Below are positions 9,160 to 18,221 of a stretch of 64,000 bases of DNA, one piece after another. The notes under the pieces are model-generated. The model was not told the origin of the DNA. It saw only the letters and a program-made list of their open reading frames with translations, and did not search any database. The stretch lies in assembly GCA_016721725.1 (NCBI GenBank), contig JADKHN010000001.1:1550001-1614000 (forward strand), in the 5' to 3' direction. Position 1 is the stretch's first letter, and each line of letters opens with the position of its first letter. Position numbers and translations under genes: made by a program. This DNA comes from Chitinophagaceae bacterium (lineage in GTDB: Bacteria; Bacteroidota; Bacteroidia; Chitinophagales; Chitinophagaceae).

Positions 9160-10309
9160 ATGGAGAAAGGAAAACGATACAGCATCAAGAACATCCTGCT
9201 GACCAGTTTCTGGATCTGCCTGGGTGCGGGCATGATCGTATTGCTCGTCGCGGCGATCCGTAAAAAAGATGCCAGGAATTGCCAGGGGATCGAGATCAGC
9301 ATCTCCGGGGTGAATAATAATTTTTTTGTGGATAAGGGGGATATCCTGAATACGATCACCGCCCTGTCCAACGGAAACCCGGTAGGCCGGCCCACCGGTT
9401 CCTTCAACCTGAAAAAAATGGAGGCCGAACTGGAGAAGAATGTATGGATCAAGGAGGCGGAAATGTTCTTTGACAATAACGAGACCTTGTTTGTAAAAGG
9501 TCAAGGAACGCGAACCGGTGGCCAGGATATTCAGTACGCCGGGGTCGACGTTTTACATCGACGAGGAAACGATGATCCTGCCCCTGAGTGAAAAATTTTC
9601 TGCCAGGCTTCCGGTCTTCACCGGTTTTCCTACCGATGCGAAAGTGCTTTCAGCTGCCGACAGCAGTTTGTTGCTCGATATCCGGAACATCAGCGGGTAC
9701 ATACAAAAGGATTCTTTCCTCATGGCCATGATCGAACAGGTGGATATCACCCCGCAACGGAATTTCGACATGATCCCCAAGATCGGGAAACAGGTCATCG
9801 TTTTCGGCGACGCTTCGGATATAGCCGGTAAGATGTCGAAGCTCAAACTATTTTACCGTAACGTGATGGTGAAGGCCGGCTGGCAATATTACAGTACCAT
9901 CAACCTGCAATACAAGGACCAGGTGGTGGCCAAAAGATGGGGAGCCGAGGATATTGCCGCTGATTCCATGCGAACCCTTCAGCTGATGCAATTGATCGCG
10001 GCCAATGCGGAAAGGCAGGCTTCGGATTCCCTGCAGAACCGGCAGTCGGCCGTGGATAACAATATGACCGACAGCACGATGATCCAGCAGTCCATCCAGC
10101 GAGACGATAACGGGGAGCCCGGGGAGTTGAATGAGGTACAGCCGGTGAGTCGGGATCAGCAAGCGGCAACGAAAGTGCCCGTGAGTGCGAACAAGGATGC
10201 GAAACCGGCTTCGCCTCAAAGCCCGGCAAACAGGGCGAAGAAACCTGTACCGGTGAAGCCCGCTGTTCAGAAACCCAAAGCGGCCATGCCTGAAAAGAAT
10301 GAACCATGA
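9160..10309 (+). CDS. ftsQ: Cell division protein FtsQ, interrupted by a single-base frameshift
   Basis: This is a bitopic divisome protein. A short cytoplasmic tail is followed by one membrane segment (about residues 14-32), a POTRA-like domain (ISISGVNNNFFVDKGDIL) and a beta domain. The frame shifts at the AAAA run 9495-9498: removing one A joins LFVK to VKEREPVARIFSTPG and gives about 382 residues. The last 80 residues are a Pro/Ala/Lys-rich tail not seen in E. coli FtsQ. It sits between murC and ftsA as expected. As with murG, a sequence error is the likely explanation. Confidence 0.87.
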
Positions 10310-10321
10310 ACCATCAACATA

Positions 10322-10355
10322 AATAAACAAACACAAACACAAACACAAACAAAAA
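10322..10355. repeat. Hexanucleotide repeat upstream of ftsA
   Basis: Between ftsQ and ftsA lies a purine-rich simple repeat, about three copies of AAACAC flanked by AAAC and an A6 run, ending 10 bases before the ftsA start. It could vary in length by slippage and would lie in the leader of ftsA. Confidence 0.7.
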
Positions 10356-10363
10356 ATACCATT

Positions 10364-11734
10364 ATGAATCACGAACAACCCATCATCGTAGGTCTGGATA
10401 TCGGCACTACCAAGATCGCTGCCATCGCCGGACGCAAGAATGAATATGGCAAGCTGGAGATACTCGGCTTTGGCCGGGCCAACAGCAATGGTGTGCAACA
10501 CGGCATGGTGTTGAACATCGATCAAACCATCAAGGCCATCGAACTGGCCCTGAAGAACTGCTACGACTCCAATCCCAACCTGGAGATCGGCGAAGTGTAT
10601 GTGGGTATTGCCGGTCATCACATCAAAAGTCTGCAGACCCGCGGCGATATCGTCCGCCAGAGCATCGAAGAAGAGATCCGGCAGGAAGAGATCGACCGGC
10701 TCATTGCCGACCAGTACCGCACGTATATTCCGGCGGGCGACCAGATCATCGATGTGATCCCCCAGGAATTCACCGTGGATAATTTCCAGAATATCCCCAA
10801 CCCCATCGGTTACAGCGGCGTAAAGGTGGGCGCGAACTTTCACATCATCACCGGGGATAAGAATGCCATACGCAACATCAACCGAAGTGTGGAAAAGGCC
10901 GGACTGAAAACGAAGGACCTGGTATTGCAGCCCCTGGCCTCAGCCGCGGCGGTCATGTGCGACCAGGACCTGGAAGCCGGTGTGGCCATTGTTGACATCG
11001 GCGGCGGCACCACCGACCTGGCCGTTTTCTATGAAGGCATCCTGAAACATACCGCCGTCATTCCATTCGGTGGTGAGAACATCACCAATGACATCAAAAC
11101 CGGACTGGGTGTATTGAAGACACAGGCCGAGCAAATGAAGGTCCAGTTCGGCAGCGCGCTGAGCGATGAAGCGAAATCCAACGCGTTCATCACCATACCC
11201 GGTCTGCGTGGTATGGCGCCAAAAGAGATCTCCGTCAAAAACCTGGCGGCCATCATCCAGGCCAGGATGAGTGAGATCATGGATTTTGTTACTTATCACC
11301 TGAAACAGGTCGGATTGGAAACCCGGATGCTCAATGGCGGTGTGATCCTTACCGGTGGCGGTTCTCAACTGAAACACCTGATCCAGCTGACGGAATATGT
11401 TACCGGGCTCAACGCCAGGATCGGATATCCCAACGAACACCTCGCAGGCGGCCATATCGATGAACTGGCGAAACCCATGTACAGTACCTGTATCGGTCTC
11501 ATACTGAAAGGATACAATGATTATGAGAACAACAACAGGCAGTTCGAAGAGACCTTCCGCAAGATCGAAGTTCCCGACAGCCTGCAGCAACAGCCGGTTG
11601 ATGAGACCCTGGATGCAGCGGATGAGAATAAGCCGGTGAAGATCCGGTCGCGTAAAACGCTGAAAGGATTCATGGACGGATTCAAGAACGGGCTGATCGA
11701 CCTGTTCAAGGAGGAAGAGGACGCTAAGCTTTAA
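10364..11734 (+). CDS. ftsA: Cell division protein FtsA
   Basis: This actin-like ATPase tethers FtsZ to the membrane and recruits later divisome proteins. The phosphate-1 motif VGLDIGTTKIAA is at residues 8-19 and the phosphate-2 motif IVDIGGGTTDLAVF near residue 210. The SHS2/1C domain lies between them and the LTGGGSQL adenosine motif near residue 330. The C-terminal end (GFMDGFKNGLIDLFKEE) is a likely membrane-binding amphipathic helix. The length is 456 aa. It precedes ftsZ with a 243-base gap that contains hairpins. Confidence 0.96.
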   Translation: MNHEQPIIVGLDIGTTKIAAIAGRKNEYGKLEILGFGRANSNGVQHGMVLNIDQTIKAIELALKNCYDSNPNLEIGEVYVGIAGHHIKSLQTRGDIVRQSIEEEIRQEEIDRLIADQYRTYIPAGDQIIDVIPQEFTVDNFQNIPNPIGYSGVKVGANFHIITGDKNAIRNINRSVEKAGLKTKDLVLQPLASAAAVMCDQDLEAGVAIVDIGGGTTDLAVFYEGILKHTAVIPFGGENITNDIKTGLGVLKTQAEQMKVQFGSALSDEAKSNAFITIPGLRGMAPKEISVKNLAAIIQARMSEIMDFVTYHLKQVGLETRMLNGGVILTGGGSQLKHLIQLTEYVTGLNARIGYPNEHLAGGHIDELAKPMYSTCIGLILKGYNDYENNNRQFEETFRKIEVPDSLQQQPVDETLDAADENKPVKIRSRKTLKGFMDGFKNGLIDLFKEEEDAKL

Positions 11735-11977
11735 AACCCCCTCTATCTCCCCCTGAAGGGGGAGGAAATGAAGAAGATCTAAGCGAAGTTGTTGCGTGCA
11801 AAGAAAAGATGAGTAAAACTGAAAAAGTACAAGAGCCGATAGCTATCGGCTGCGACGCAACGATGTTGACCAGAGATAAAATGTTTGTAACAAAAACTAA
11901 CCAACAGTTCTTATACTAACCCATTAATTAATGAACGCAACGTTGAAAAAATGTCTGCGTTAGCTAAACTAACCATT
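11735..11977. repeat. ftsA-ftsZ gap with hairpin repeats
   Basis: No gene is seen here. A strong hairpin (CTCCCCC, loop TGAA, GGGGGAG) covers 11747-11764. A perfect 18-base palindrome centred on GCCGATAGCTATCGGC covers 11834-11851 and is flanked by partly complementary arms (gttgttgcgt at about 11788 and acgcaac at about 11855), giving a longer stem. Neither has a T-run. Both resemble dispersed Bacteroidota intergenic repeats from memory. The ftsZ promoter, if separate, should lie at 11860-11950. Confidence 0.65.
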
Positions 11978-13876
11978 ATGATACATTTTGATTTACCCAA
12001 GGAACAATCCTCCATCATCAAGGTCATTGGCGTTGGCGGCGGCGGAAGTAACGCGGTGAACCACATGTTTTCGCAGAATATCGAAGGCGTGAACTTCATC
12101 ATCTGCAATACGGATGCGCAAGCCATCGCCCAGAGCAAAGTGCCCAATAAGATCCAGCTGGGGCCACACCTTACGCAGGGCCTTGGCGCCGGCGCCAATC
12201 CTGCCATCGGCCGGCAGGCGACGGAAGAGAGCCTGGAAGAGATCAAGCGGATCCTGGAAGTGAATACCAAGATGGCGTTCATCACGGCGGGCATGGGTGG
12301 CGGTACCGGTACAGGCGGCGCCCCGATCCTGGCCAAGATCTGCAAGGACCTGGGCATTCTGACCGTGGGTATTGTCACCACCCCTTTCGCCTATGAGGGC
12401 AAGAAAAGGATCGCCCAGGCTGAAGAAGGCGTGATGCTGTTAAAGAATCATGTGGATACCCTGCTGGTGATCAGCAACGATAAATTGCGTCACCAGTTCG
12501 GCAATTTGAAAATGAAAGAAGCTTTTGCCAAAGCGGATAATGTATTGGCGACAGCGGCAAAATGCATCACCGATGTGATCAACAGCACCGGCCAGATCAA
12601 TGTGGATTTCGCCGATGTGTGCACGGTGATGAGCAATGGCGGTGTGGCCATACTCGGCAGTGCAACCGCTGAGGGAGAGAACAGGGCCGCTACCGCGATC
12701 GAAAATGCCTTGAATTCACCATTACTGAATGATAACGACATCAAGGGCGCGAAATGGATACTCATCAATATCAATTCAGCCGAGGGCGAACACGAATTCA
12801 CCATGGATGAAGTGGAAGTGATCCAGAACCACCTGCTGAGCCAGGCGGGTGAGGATACGGATGTGATCCTGGGTCTTGGTTACGACAATAACCTGGGTTC
12901 CCAGATCGGGATCACGCTGATCGCTACCGGTTTTGAACATAAGGATCCATTTGAGAAGAAACCGGCCATCGTGGATGAGAAAAAAGACGATAAGGTGGTC
13001 ATGGTGCTTGAAATGCCGGCGAAAGAGGAGAAGAAACCGGCCAGTCTGCAGCAGCCTGTCTTGCTTTTTGACGAGAAGGAAGAGGAAAAGGCCATGGCGG
13101 AGATCATGGAAACACCGGTGATGCAAACCACGGAGGATGAGATGATGCCGAGATTGGTGGAAAGCCTGCCTGACGAGGTTATCGAAAAAATACCAGGTAA
13201 AACTACTGTGGAGAAGTTGGAGGATAAGCCGGTGTTTTTTGAAATATCTTCGGCCACCGATCAGATTCCAACCATCGAATTTGACATTCCCCAATCCCCA
13301 ATTCCTGCCGAAAAGACCGAAGTCATCACAGAAAAAACAGTTTCCTTACCCGAGATAAAGGTAAGCCAAGAAGCTAGCAATACCCCTTCGTCTGGGGGAT
13401 ACCTGGCTAAACCTGCACAGATCTATGTGGAGGAGCAGCCGGAACCAAGATCCAATTCGACCGAGGAACTACTACCGCAGCAGTTGACAGAACAGGAAGA
13501 CGAGCCTGTGATCGAAATGCAGCTGGTGGTCAAATCCCAGAAAGCGGCGGAGGAAGAGCAACATGTACAACAAACTCAGCCCATCATGATGTCAGCTGTT
13601 GAGGAACCTGCCATGCAGGACGAAGCAGAAGAACTCAGGCGCCGGGCTAAGGAGCGGATCGCGAAGTTGAGGAACTTATCGTTCAATATCAACGCGGCCG
13701 ATCCCAACAACGAGTTTGAAACGGTGCCTGCTTACCTTCGCCGCAATATGGAACTCCACAATTCCATCGCCGATGTGGAGAGTTTCTACAGCAATTACAG
13801 CGTCAAGACCGACGAGAACAACCAGGCTGAGATCAGCACCATCAATACTTTTCTGGACGGGAAGAAACCCGATTAA
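11978..13876 (+). CDS. ftsZ: Cell division GTPase FtsZ
   Basis: This tubulin-like GTPase forms the Z-ring. The N-terminal GTPase domain (about 1-310) has VGGGGSNAVNHM, the tubulin signature GGGTGTGGAP near residue 108 and the NADN/NVD loops. After it comes a linker of about 250 residues rich in Glu, Pro and Lys, then a conserved C-terminal block (VPAYLRRNMEL to the end) typical of Bacteroidota and presumed to bind FtsA. ATG 11978 (MIHFDLPKEQ) is preferred because it begins at the conserved domain; ATG 11951 is also in frame and would add nine residues. A clear terminator follows at 13948. Confidence 0.95.
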   Translation: MIHFDLPKEQSSIIKVIGVGGGGSNAVNHMFSQNIEGVNFIICNTDAQAIAQSKVPNKIQLGPHLTQGLGAGANPAIGRQATEESLEEIKRILEVNTKMAFITAGMGGGTGTGGAPILAKICKDLGILTVGIVTTPFAYEGKKRIAQAEEGVMLLKNHVDTLLVISNDKLRHQFGNLKMKEAFAKADNVLATAAKCITDVINSTGQINVDFADVCTVMSNGGVAILGSATAEGENRAATAIENALNSPLLNDNDIKGAKWILININSAEGEHEFTMDEVEVIQNHLLSQAGEDTDVILGLGYDNNLGSQIGITLIATGFEHKDPFEKKPAIVDEKKDDKVVMVLEMPAKEEKKPASLQQPVLLFDEKEEEKAMAEIMETPVMQTTEDEMMPRLVESLPDEVIEKIPGKTTVEKLEDKPVFFEISSATDQIPTIEFDIPQSPIPAEKTEVITEKTVSLPEIKVSQEASNTPSSGGYLAKPAQIYVEEQPEPRSNSTEELLPQQLTEQEDEPVIEMQLVVKSQKAAEEEQHVQQTQPIMMSAVEEPAMQDEAEELRRRAKERIAKLRNLSFNINAADPNNEFETVPAYLRRNMELHNSIADVESFYSNYSVKTDENNQAEISTINTFLDGKKPD

Positions 13877-13947
13877 ACGCATAATTCCGCTTTGGGGCGA
13901 TCCCGGGCGGAGTCAAAGGATGTTTGTGTTTGGTGATTTTGTAGCTC

Positions 13948-13977
13948 ATCCCGCCGTTTACGGCGGGATTTTTTTTT
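13948..13977 (+). terminator. Rho-independent terminator after ftsZ
   Basis: A perfect nine-base stem (ATCCCGCCG and CGGCGGGAT) with loop TTTA is followed by nine T residues. It closes the dcw transcript downstream of ftsZ and lies before the kup promoter region. Confidence 0.93.
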
Positions 13978-14089
13978 GGGGAACATTTTCTGTTTTAATT
14001 CTGTTTTTCACTCTACCTTTATGCCTTATTTTTCTTTGGAAAGCACTCAGCCCCGGGGAAAAGGACTTTCTTACAGTAAACCCTAAATT

Positions 14090-16075
14090 GTGTCGAAACA
14101 CGTCAATCAAGTAACAGCAGCCGGACTGCTTGTTGCGCTTGGGATCATTTACGGCGATATCGGAACCTCCCCGCTTTACGTTTTTAATTCCATCATAAAA
14201 GATAAAGTGATCGATGACCTCCTTATCATTGGTACCCTTTCCCTGATCATCTGGACACTGACCATTCAAACCACGATCAAATATGTGATCATGGTATTGC
14301 GAGCCGACAACCGGGGTGAGGGCGGCATCTTCGCCTTGTTCGCACTGGTGAGGCGCAGGCGCAAATGGCTGGTCATTCCGGCGATGATCGGCGGTGCGGC
14401 CCTGCTGGCCGACGGGATCATCACACCTCCCATTTCCATCACATCCGCTATTGAAGGCGTCAAGGAATTGCCGGTCTTTCATGAATTGGCGCAGGATACC
14501 ATTGTATATATTGTATTGGGAATTCTCGCGGCATTCTTTTTCATGCAGCAATTCGGCACTTCTTCCATCGGGAAAATGTTCGGTCCGGTGATGTCCATCT
14601 GGTTCGTTATGCTGGCCATATTGGGGCTGATACACATTGCCGACAACTTATCCATCTTCCGGGCTTTCAATCCTTATTATGCCATCAATTTCCTGGTCGT
14701 GTATCCCAAAGGTTTCTGGCTCCTGGGTGCGGTCTTTCTTTGTACCACCGGGGCGGAAGCTTTATACAGCGACCTCGGACATTGCGGCCGGGGCAATATC
14801 CGCATCTCCTGGATCTTCGTTAAATCCTGTTTGCTGATCAATTACCTGGGCCAGGGTGCCAGTTTGCTTCACCTGCATTCCGGTAAACTGATGAATGAAG
14901 TGGCCAGGGAAACGGAAGGGATCAACGCTTTTTATGATCTCATGCCGCAATGGTTCATTGTGCCCGGGGTGATCATCGCCACTTCAGCCGCCATTATTGC
15001 CAGCCAGGCCATGGTCACGGGTTCTTATACCCTGATCAATGAAGCGCTGCGTTTGAACCTCTGGCCTAAAATGAAGATCAATTACCCGACCGAAGCGAAG
15101 GGACAGATCTTCATTCCCGGCATCAATACCTTATTATTCATCGGATGTGTGGGCGTTGTACTGTATTTCAGGGAATCGGCCCGCATGGAAGCCGCTTATG
15201 GCCTGGCCATCATTACTACCATGATCATGACCACCATACTCTATGCCAATTATATGGTGTTGCATCGCGTGGTATCCGGACTGATCTATGCCTTCCTGGC
15301 CTTTTACCTCATCGTGGAAGTGGCTTATTTACTGGCCCTGATGGACAAATTCCTGCACGGCGGTTATATCACCCTGCTGATCGGGTTCCTCATGTTCTCC
15401 ATTATGTACATCTGGTACCGGGCCCGCAAGATCAAGAACCGCTATGTGGAATTCGTCCGCATGGAAGAGTATATTTCCAAGCTGGAGGAACTGAGCAGCG
15501 ACATGACCGTTCCCAAATACGCGACTCACCTGGTCTATCTCACTTCGGCCAACAATCCCAAGGAGATCGAACACAAGATCATCTATTCCATACTCAGTGG
15601 TAAACCCAAAAGGGCGGATATCTATTGGTTCGTTCACGTGGATACGATGGACGATCCCTATACCTGCGAATATTCCGTGGAGCACATCATACCCAACGAC
15701 ATCATCCGTGTTGAATTCAGACTGGGTTTCCGCATGGCGCCCCGCCTCAACCTCATGTTCAAAAAAGTGGTGGAAGACCTGGTGGCCAACCGGGAGGTAA
15801 ATGTGACCAGCCGTTACGAAAGCCAGCAGAAGAACAATATCGTGGGCGACTTCCAGTTTGTGGTCATGGAAAAATTCCTCTCACAGGATAATGAACTGCC
15901 CTTCTTCGAACGGATCGTCATGAAACTCTATTTCTATGTGAAAGAGATCTCGCTCAGTGAAGAAAAAGGTTTCGGTCTTGAACAAAGCAAGGTCCAGGTG
16001 GAGAAATTCCCGCTGATCGTGGCGCCCGTGAGCAAACTCAAGCTCAAGCGGGTGTATACAGATGAAGAGGAATAA
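14090..16075 (+). CDS. kup: Kup-type low-affinity potassium transporter
   Basis: This inner-membrane H+/K+ symporter has 12 predicted membrane segments in the first 430 residues and a long cytoplasmic C-terminal domain (to residue 661), the normal Kup layout. The diagnostic N-terminal motif GIIYGDIGTSPLYVF is at about residues 18-32 and GAEALYSDLGHCG near residue 223. The start is a GTG at 14090, because no ATG lies upstream of the conserved N-terminus. A possible promoter -7 box (TACCTTTA) lies at 14014-14021. The rhodanese gene follows closely. Confidence 0.93.
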   Translation: MSKHVNQVTAAGLLVALGIIYGDIGTSPLYVFNSIIKDKVIDDLLIIGTLSLIIWTLTIQTTIKYVIMVLRADNRGEGGIFALFALVRRRRKWLVIPAMIGGAALLADGIITPPISITSAIEGVKELPVFHELAQDTIVYIVLGILAAFFFMQQFGTSSIGKMFGPVMSIWFVMLAILGLIHIADNLSIFRAFNPYYAINFLVVYPKGFWLLGAVFLCTTGAEALYSDLGHCGRGNIRISWIFVKSCLLINYLGQGASLLHLHSGKLMNEVARETEGINAFYDLMPQWFIVPGVIIATSAAIIASQAMVTGSYTLINEALRLNLWPKMKINYPTEAKGQIFIPGINTLLFIGCVGVVLYFRESARMEAAYGLAIITTMIMTTILYANYMVLHRVVSGLIYAFLAFYLIVEVAYLLALMDKFLHGGYITLLIGFLMFSIMYIWYRARKIKNRYVEFVRMEEYISKLEELSSDMTVPKYATHLVYLTSANNPKEIEHKIIYSILSGKPKRADIYWFVHVDTMDDPYTCEYSVEHIIPNDIIRVEFRLGFRMAPRLNLMFKKVVEDLVANREVNVTSRYESQQKNNIVGDFQFVVMEKFLSQDNELPFFERIVMKLYFYVKEISLSEEKGFGLEQSKVQVEKFPLIVAPVSKLKLKRVYTDEEE

Positions 16076-16091
16076 AACCAAAGACCCGACC

Positions 16092-16385
16092 ATGCGATCG
16101 ATCACCCCGAGACAATTGAAAGAATGGCTGGATAGTCATACTGATTTCCAACTGATCGATGTCCGCGAAGCGGATGAGCACGAGCACTTCAATATCGGCG
16201 GAATCCTCGTCCCGCTGGGAGAGATCACAAAATATGCCGATCGGATCCTGACAGACAAACCCGTTGTACTTTATTGCCGCAAAGGCATCCGCAGCCAGAT
16301 CGCCATTCAGCGGCTGGTGGATAAATTCCCCTTTGATAACCTGTATAACCTGATCGGCGGCACCGAAGCGTGGAAAAAAATGTAG
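16092..16385 (+). CDS. Single-domain rhodanese-like protein
   Basis: This small cytosolic sulfurtransferase-fold protein has about 97 residues, the size of one rhodanese domain. It shows the CH2A-like LIDVREADEHEHFNIGG segment and the active-site loop YCRKGIRSQ, with the presumed catalytic Cys. An in-frame ATG at 16062 would overlap the kup end by 14 bases and add ten charged residues; ATG 16092 starts right at the domain and is preferred. The sulfur donor and acceptor are unknown. It is probably cotranscribed with kup. Confidence 0.85.
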   Translation: MRSITPRQLKEWLDSHTDFQLIDVREADEHEHFNIGGILVPLGEITKYADRILTDKPVVLYCRKGIRSQIAIQRLVDKFPFDNLYNLIGGTEAWKKM

Positions 16386-16480
16386 TTTGAAGTTTATGGT
16401 TTGTGGTTTGCGAAGAGCAGCAGATTGCTTATCTTGACAGGCGCTATCAACAACAAACAACAAACCACCAACAACAAACT
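16384..16480. repeat. Intergenic inverted repeat, rhodanese-hydrolase gap
   Basis: A 27-base arm at 16384-16410 (AGTTTGAAGTTTATGG...) pairs with 16454-16480 (...CCAACAACAAACT) at 22 of 27 positions. The sequence is made of short GTTTG and CAAAC words. It overlaps the rhodanese stop and ends four bases before the presumed TTG start of the next gene, so it lies in that gene's leader. Confidence 0.7.
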
Positions 16481-16483
16481 GTT

Positions 16484-17272
16484 TTGCTCAACATCATCCT
16501 CTATATCGCCGCCGGCATCGTTGTACTCTCCATCCTGGCTTATTTCATCCAGGAAAAACTGATCTTCAAGCCGGAGAAATTAAAACAGGACTTTGTATAT
16601 AAGTATGATGCGCCGTTCGAAGAACTCTTCTTTGACGTGGAGACCGGCGTCCGCATCAACGGCCTGCATTTTACGGTTGAAAAACCCCTGGGCCTGATCC
16701 TCTATTTCCATGGCAATAGCCGGAGCATCAAGGGCTGGGCCAAATATGCCCGTGATTTTTACCGTTATGGCTATGAAGTGGTGCTGGTGGATTACCGCGG
16801 TTTCGGGAAAAGCACCGGTAAACGGACGGAAAAGGATATGCTCAGCGACATGCAGTTTGTTTACAATACGCTGAAAGCCCGGTTTCCCGAACACCACCTG
16901 ATCGTTTATGGCCGCAGTCTCGGCAGCGGTTTCGCCAGTAAGATCGCCAGCGATAACAGTCCGCGCTACCTGATCCTCGACGCGCCTTATTTCAGTTTCC
17001 GTAAGACCATTGAGCGATTCCTTCCGATGCTGCCGGTAAAATATGTGCTGCGCTTTCACCTGCGGACTGATAAATGGATCCGTCATGTGAACTGCCATAC
17101 CTATATCCTGCATGGTACCAAGGACTGGCTGATCCCCATCAGCAACAGTGAAAAGCTGCAGGCGCTGAATCCCCACAAGATCACCCTGATCCGTATTCAC
17201 GGCGGCGGGCACAATAATTTACCGCTGTTCCCGGAGTACCACAATTTCATCCGCGATATTCTGCAATACTGA
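16484..17272 (+). CDS. Membrane-anchored alpha/beta hydrolase (BEM46/ABHD13-like), copy 1
   Basis: This is a serine hydrolase of unknown substrate. An N-terminal membrane segment (about residues 2-22) anchors it, and the catalytic domain follows. The oxyanion region is YFHGNSRSIKGW, then VDYRGFGKSTGKRTE, the nucleophile elbow YGRSLGSGF (Ser145), the acid in HGTKDWLIP and the His in HGGGHNNL. A GTG at 16403 is in frame but would translate the intergenic repeat into QQQ-rich sequence, so TTG 16484 is preferred. The next gene is a diverged paralogue in tandem. Confidence 0.85.
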   Translation: MLNIILYIAAGIVVLSILAYFIQEKLIFKPEKLKQDFVYKYDAPFEELFFDVETGVRINGLHFTVEKPLGLILYFHGNSRSIKGWAKYARDFYRYGYEVVLVDYRGFGKSTGKRTEKDMLSDMQFVYNTLKARFPEHHLIVYGRSLGSGFASKIASDNSPRYLILDAPYFSFRKTIERFLPMLPVKYVLRFHLRTDKWIRHVNCHTYILHGTKDWLIPISNSEKLQALNPHKITLIRIHGGGHNNLPLFPEYHNFIRDILQY

Positions 17273-17408
17273 TCACGGAATTTTGCGGCAAAAATATTCA
17301 AAAGAAGAGCAGGGGATAATGTTTTAAAAATGCACATGCGATTTCTCAGTTTCCATACTGCCCACTTCCCACTGCGAACTGCCCACTATTAATTAACTTG
17401 CATCCTCA

Positions 17409-18221
17409 ATGGATAAAAAGGTTTTCCTTCGCTGGCTGAAGATCGGGGTGTTGTTGTATAGCCTCATCGGTATCATTCTTTATTATCTCCAGGAATATTT
17501 CCTCTTTCATCCCGAAAAGCTGGATTCCAATTACGCCTATCATTTTGACGGTCCTTTTGAAGAGCTGAAGATCCCCATCAATCAAACCGATACGATCAGC
17601 CTGGTCAAATTCTTTCCGGCGGATTCCGTGAGGAGAGGTGTTGTACTTTATTATCACGGAAATAAACAGAATATCGGGCGTTATGCCCGTTTCGCGAAGA
17701 ATTTCACCAAACACGGCTATGAGGTCTGGATGGAGGATTATCCCGGGTTTGGGAAGAGCCGGGGAAAACGGACCGAGGATAAATTATACGAACAGGCCAT
17801 GCAGGTATGGCAAATGGCAAAGTCGAAATACGGCGAACTTAACATCATCCTCTACGGAAAATCACTGGGTACGGGTATCGCAAGCTATGTGGCTTCGCAA
17901 ACCGATTGTAAAAGGCTGATCCTGGAGACACCTTATTTCAGCATACCGGACCTGTTCAAGACCTATGCGCCCATCTACCCGGCGGCATCCATGTCGGTCT
18001 ATCAATTGCCCATCTACAAGTTCATGGAGGAAGTAAAAATGCCGGTGACCATCTTTCATGGCACAAAGGACCGCGTGATCCCTTTTTTCTGTGCGGCGAA
18101 GCTGATCGCTGAATTGAAACCTGTCGACCGGTTCATCATGATCCCCGGAGGAACACATCACAACCTGAACGAGTATCCTGTCATGCAACGAACGCTGGAC
18201 AGTCTACTGGAGCTCCGTTAA
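17409..18221 (+). CDS. Membrane-anchored alpha/beta hydrolase (BEM46/ABHD13-like), copy 2
   Basis: This is a second hydrolase of the same family as its upstream neighbour, with the same layout. An N-terminal membrane segment (about residues 10-27) is followed by YYHGNKQNIGRYA, EDYPGFGKSRGKRTED, the elbow YGKSLGTGIA (Ser152), the acid in HGTKDRVIP and the His in PGGTHHNL. The substrate is unknown. A tandem duplication is likely because length, anchor and motif spacing match. Its last 18 bases overlap the 3' end of the convergent LD-carboxypeptidase gene. Confidence 0.87.
   Translation: MDKKVFLRWLKIGVLLYSLIGIILYYLQEYFLFHPEKLDSNYAYHFDGPFEELKIPINQTDTISLVKFFPADSVRRGVVLYYHGNKQNIGRYARFAKNFTKHGYEVWMEDYPGFGKSRGKRTEDKLYEQAMQVWQMAKSKYGELNIILYGKSLGTGIASYVASQTDCKRLILETPYFSIPDLFKTYAPIYPAASMSVYQLPIYKFMEEVKMPVTIFHGTKDRVIPFFCAAKLIAELKPVDRFIMIPGGTHHNLNEYPVMQRTLDSLLELR

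Noticed and set aside
8449..10843. Long minus-strand open frames of over 300 codons across murC, ftsQ and ftsA
   Set aside because: They lie antisense to well-supported genes, have unlikely composition rich in His, Gln and Arg, and match no family; open by codon bias.
11834..11851. Operator for ftsZ at the GCCGATAGCTATCGGC palindrome
   Set aside because: It looks more like a dispersed intergenic repeat, and no regulator or second site is visible.
12933..13121. Small Arg/Trp-rich open frame inside ftsZ
   Set aside because: It is an out-of-frame reading of the FtsZ linker.
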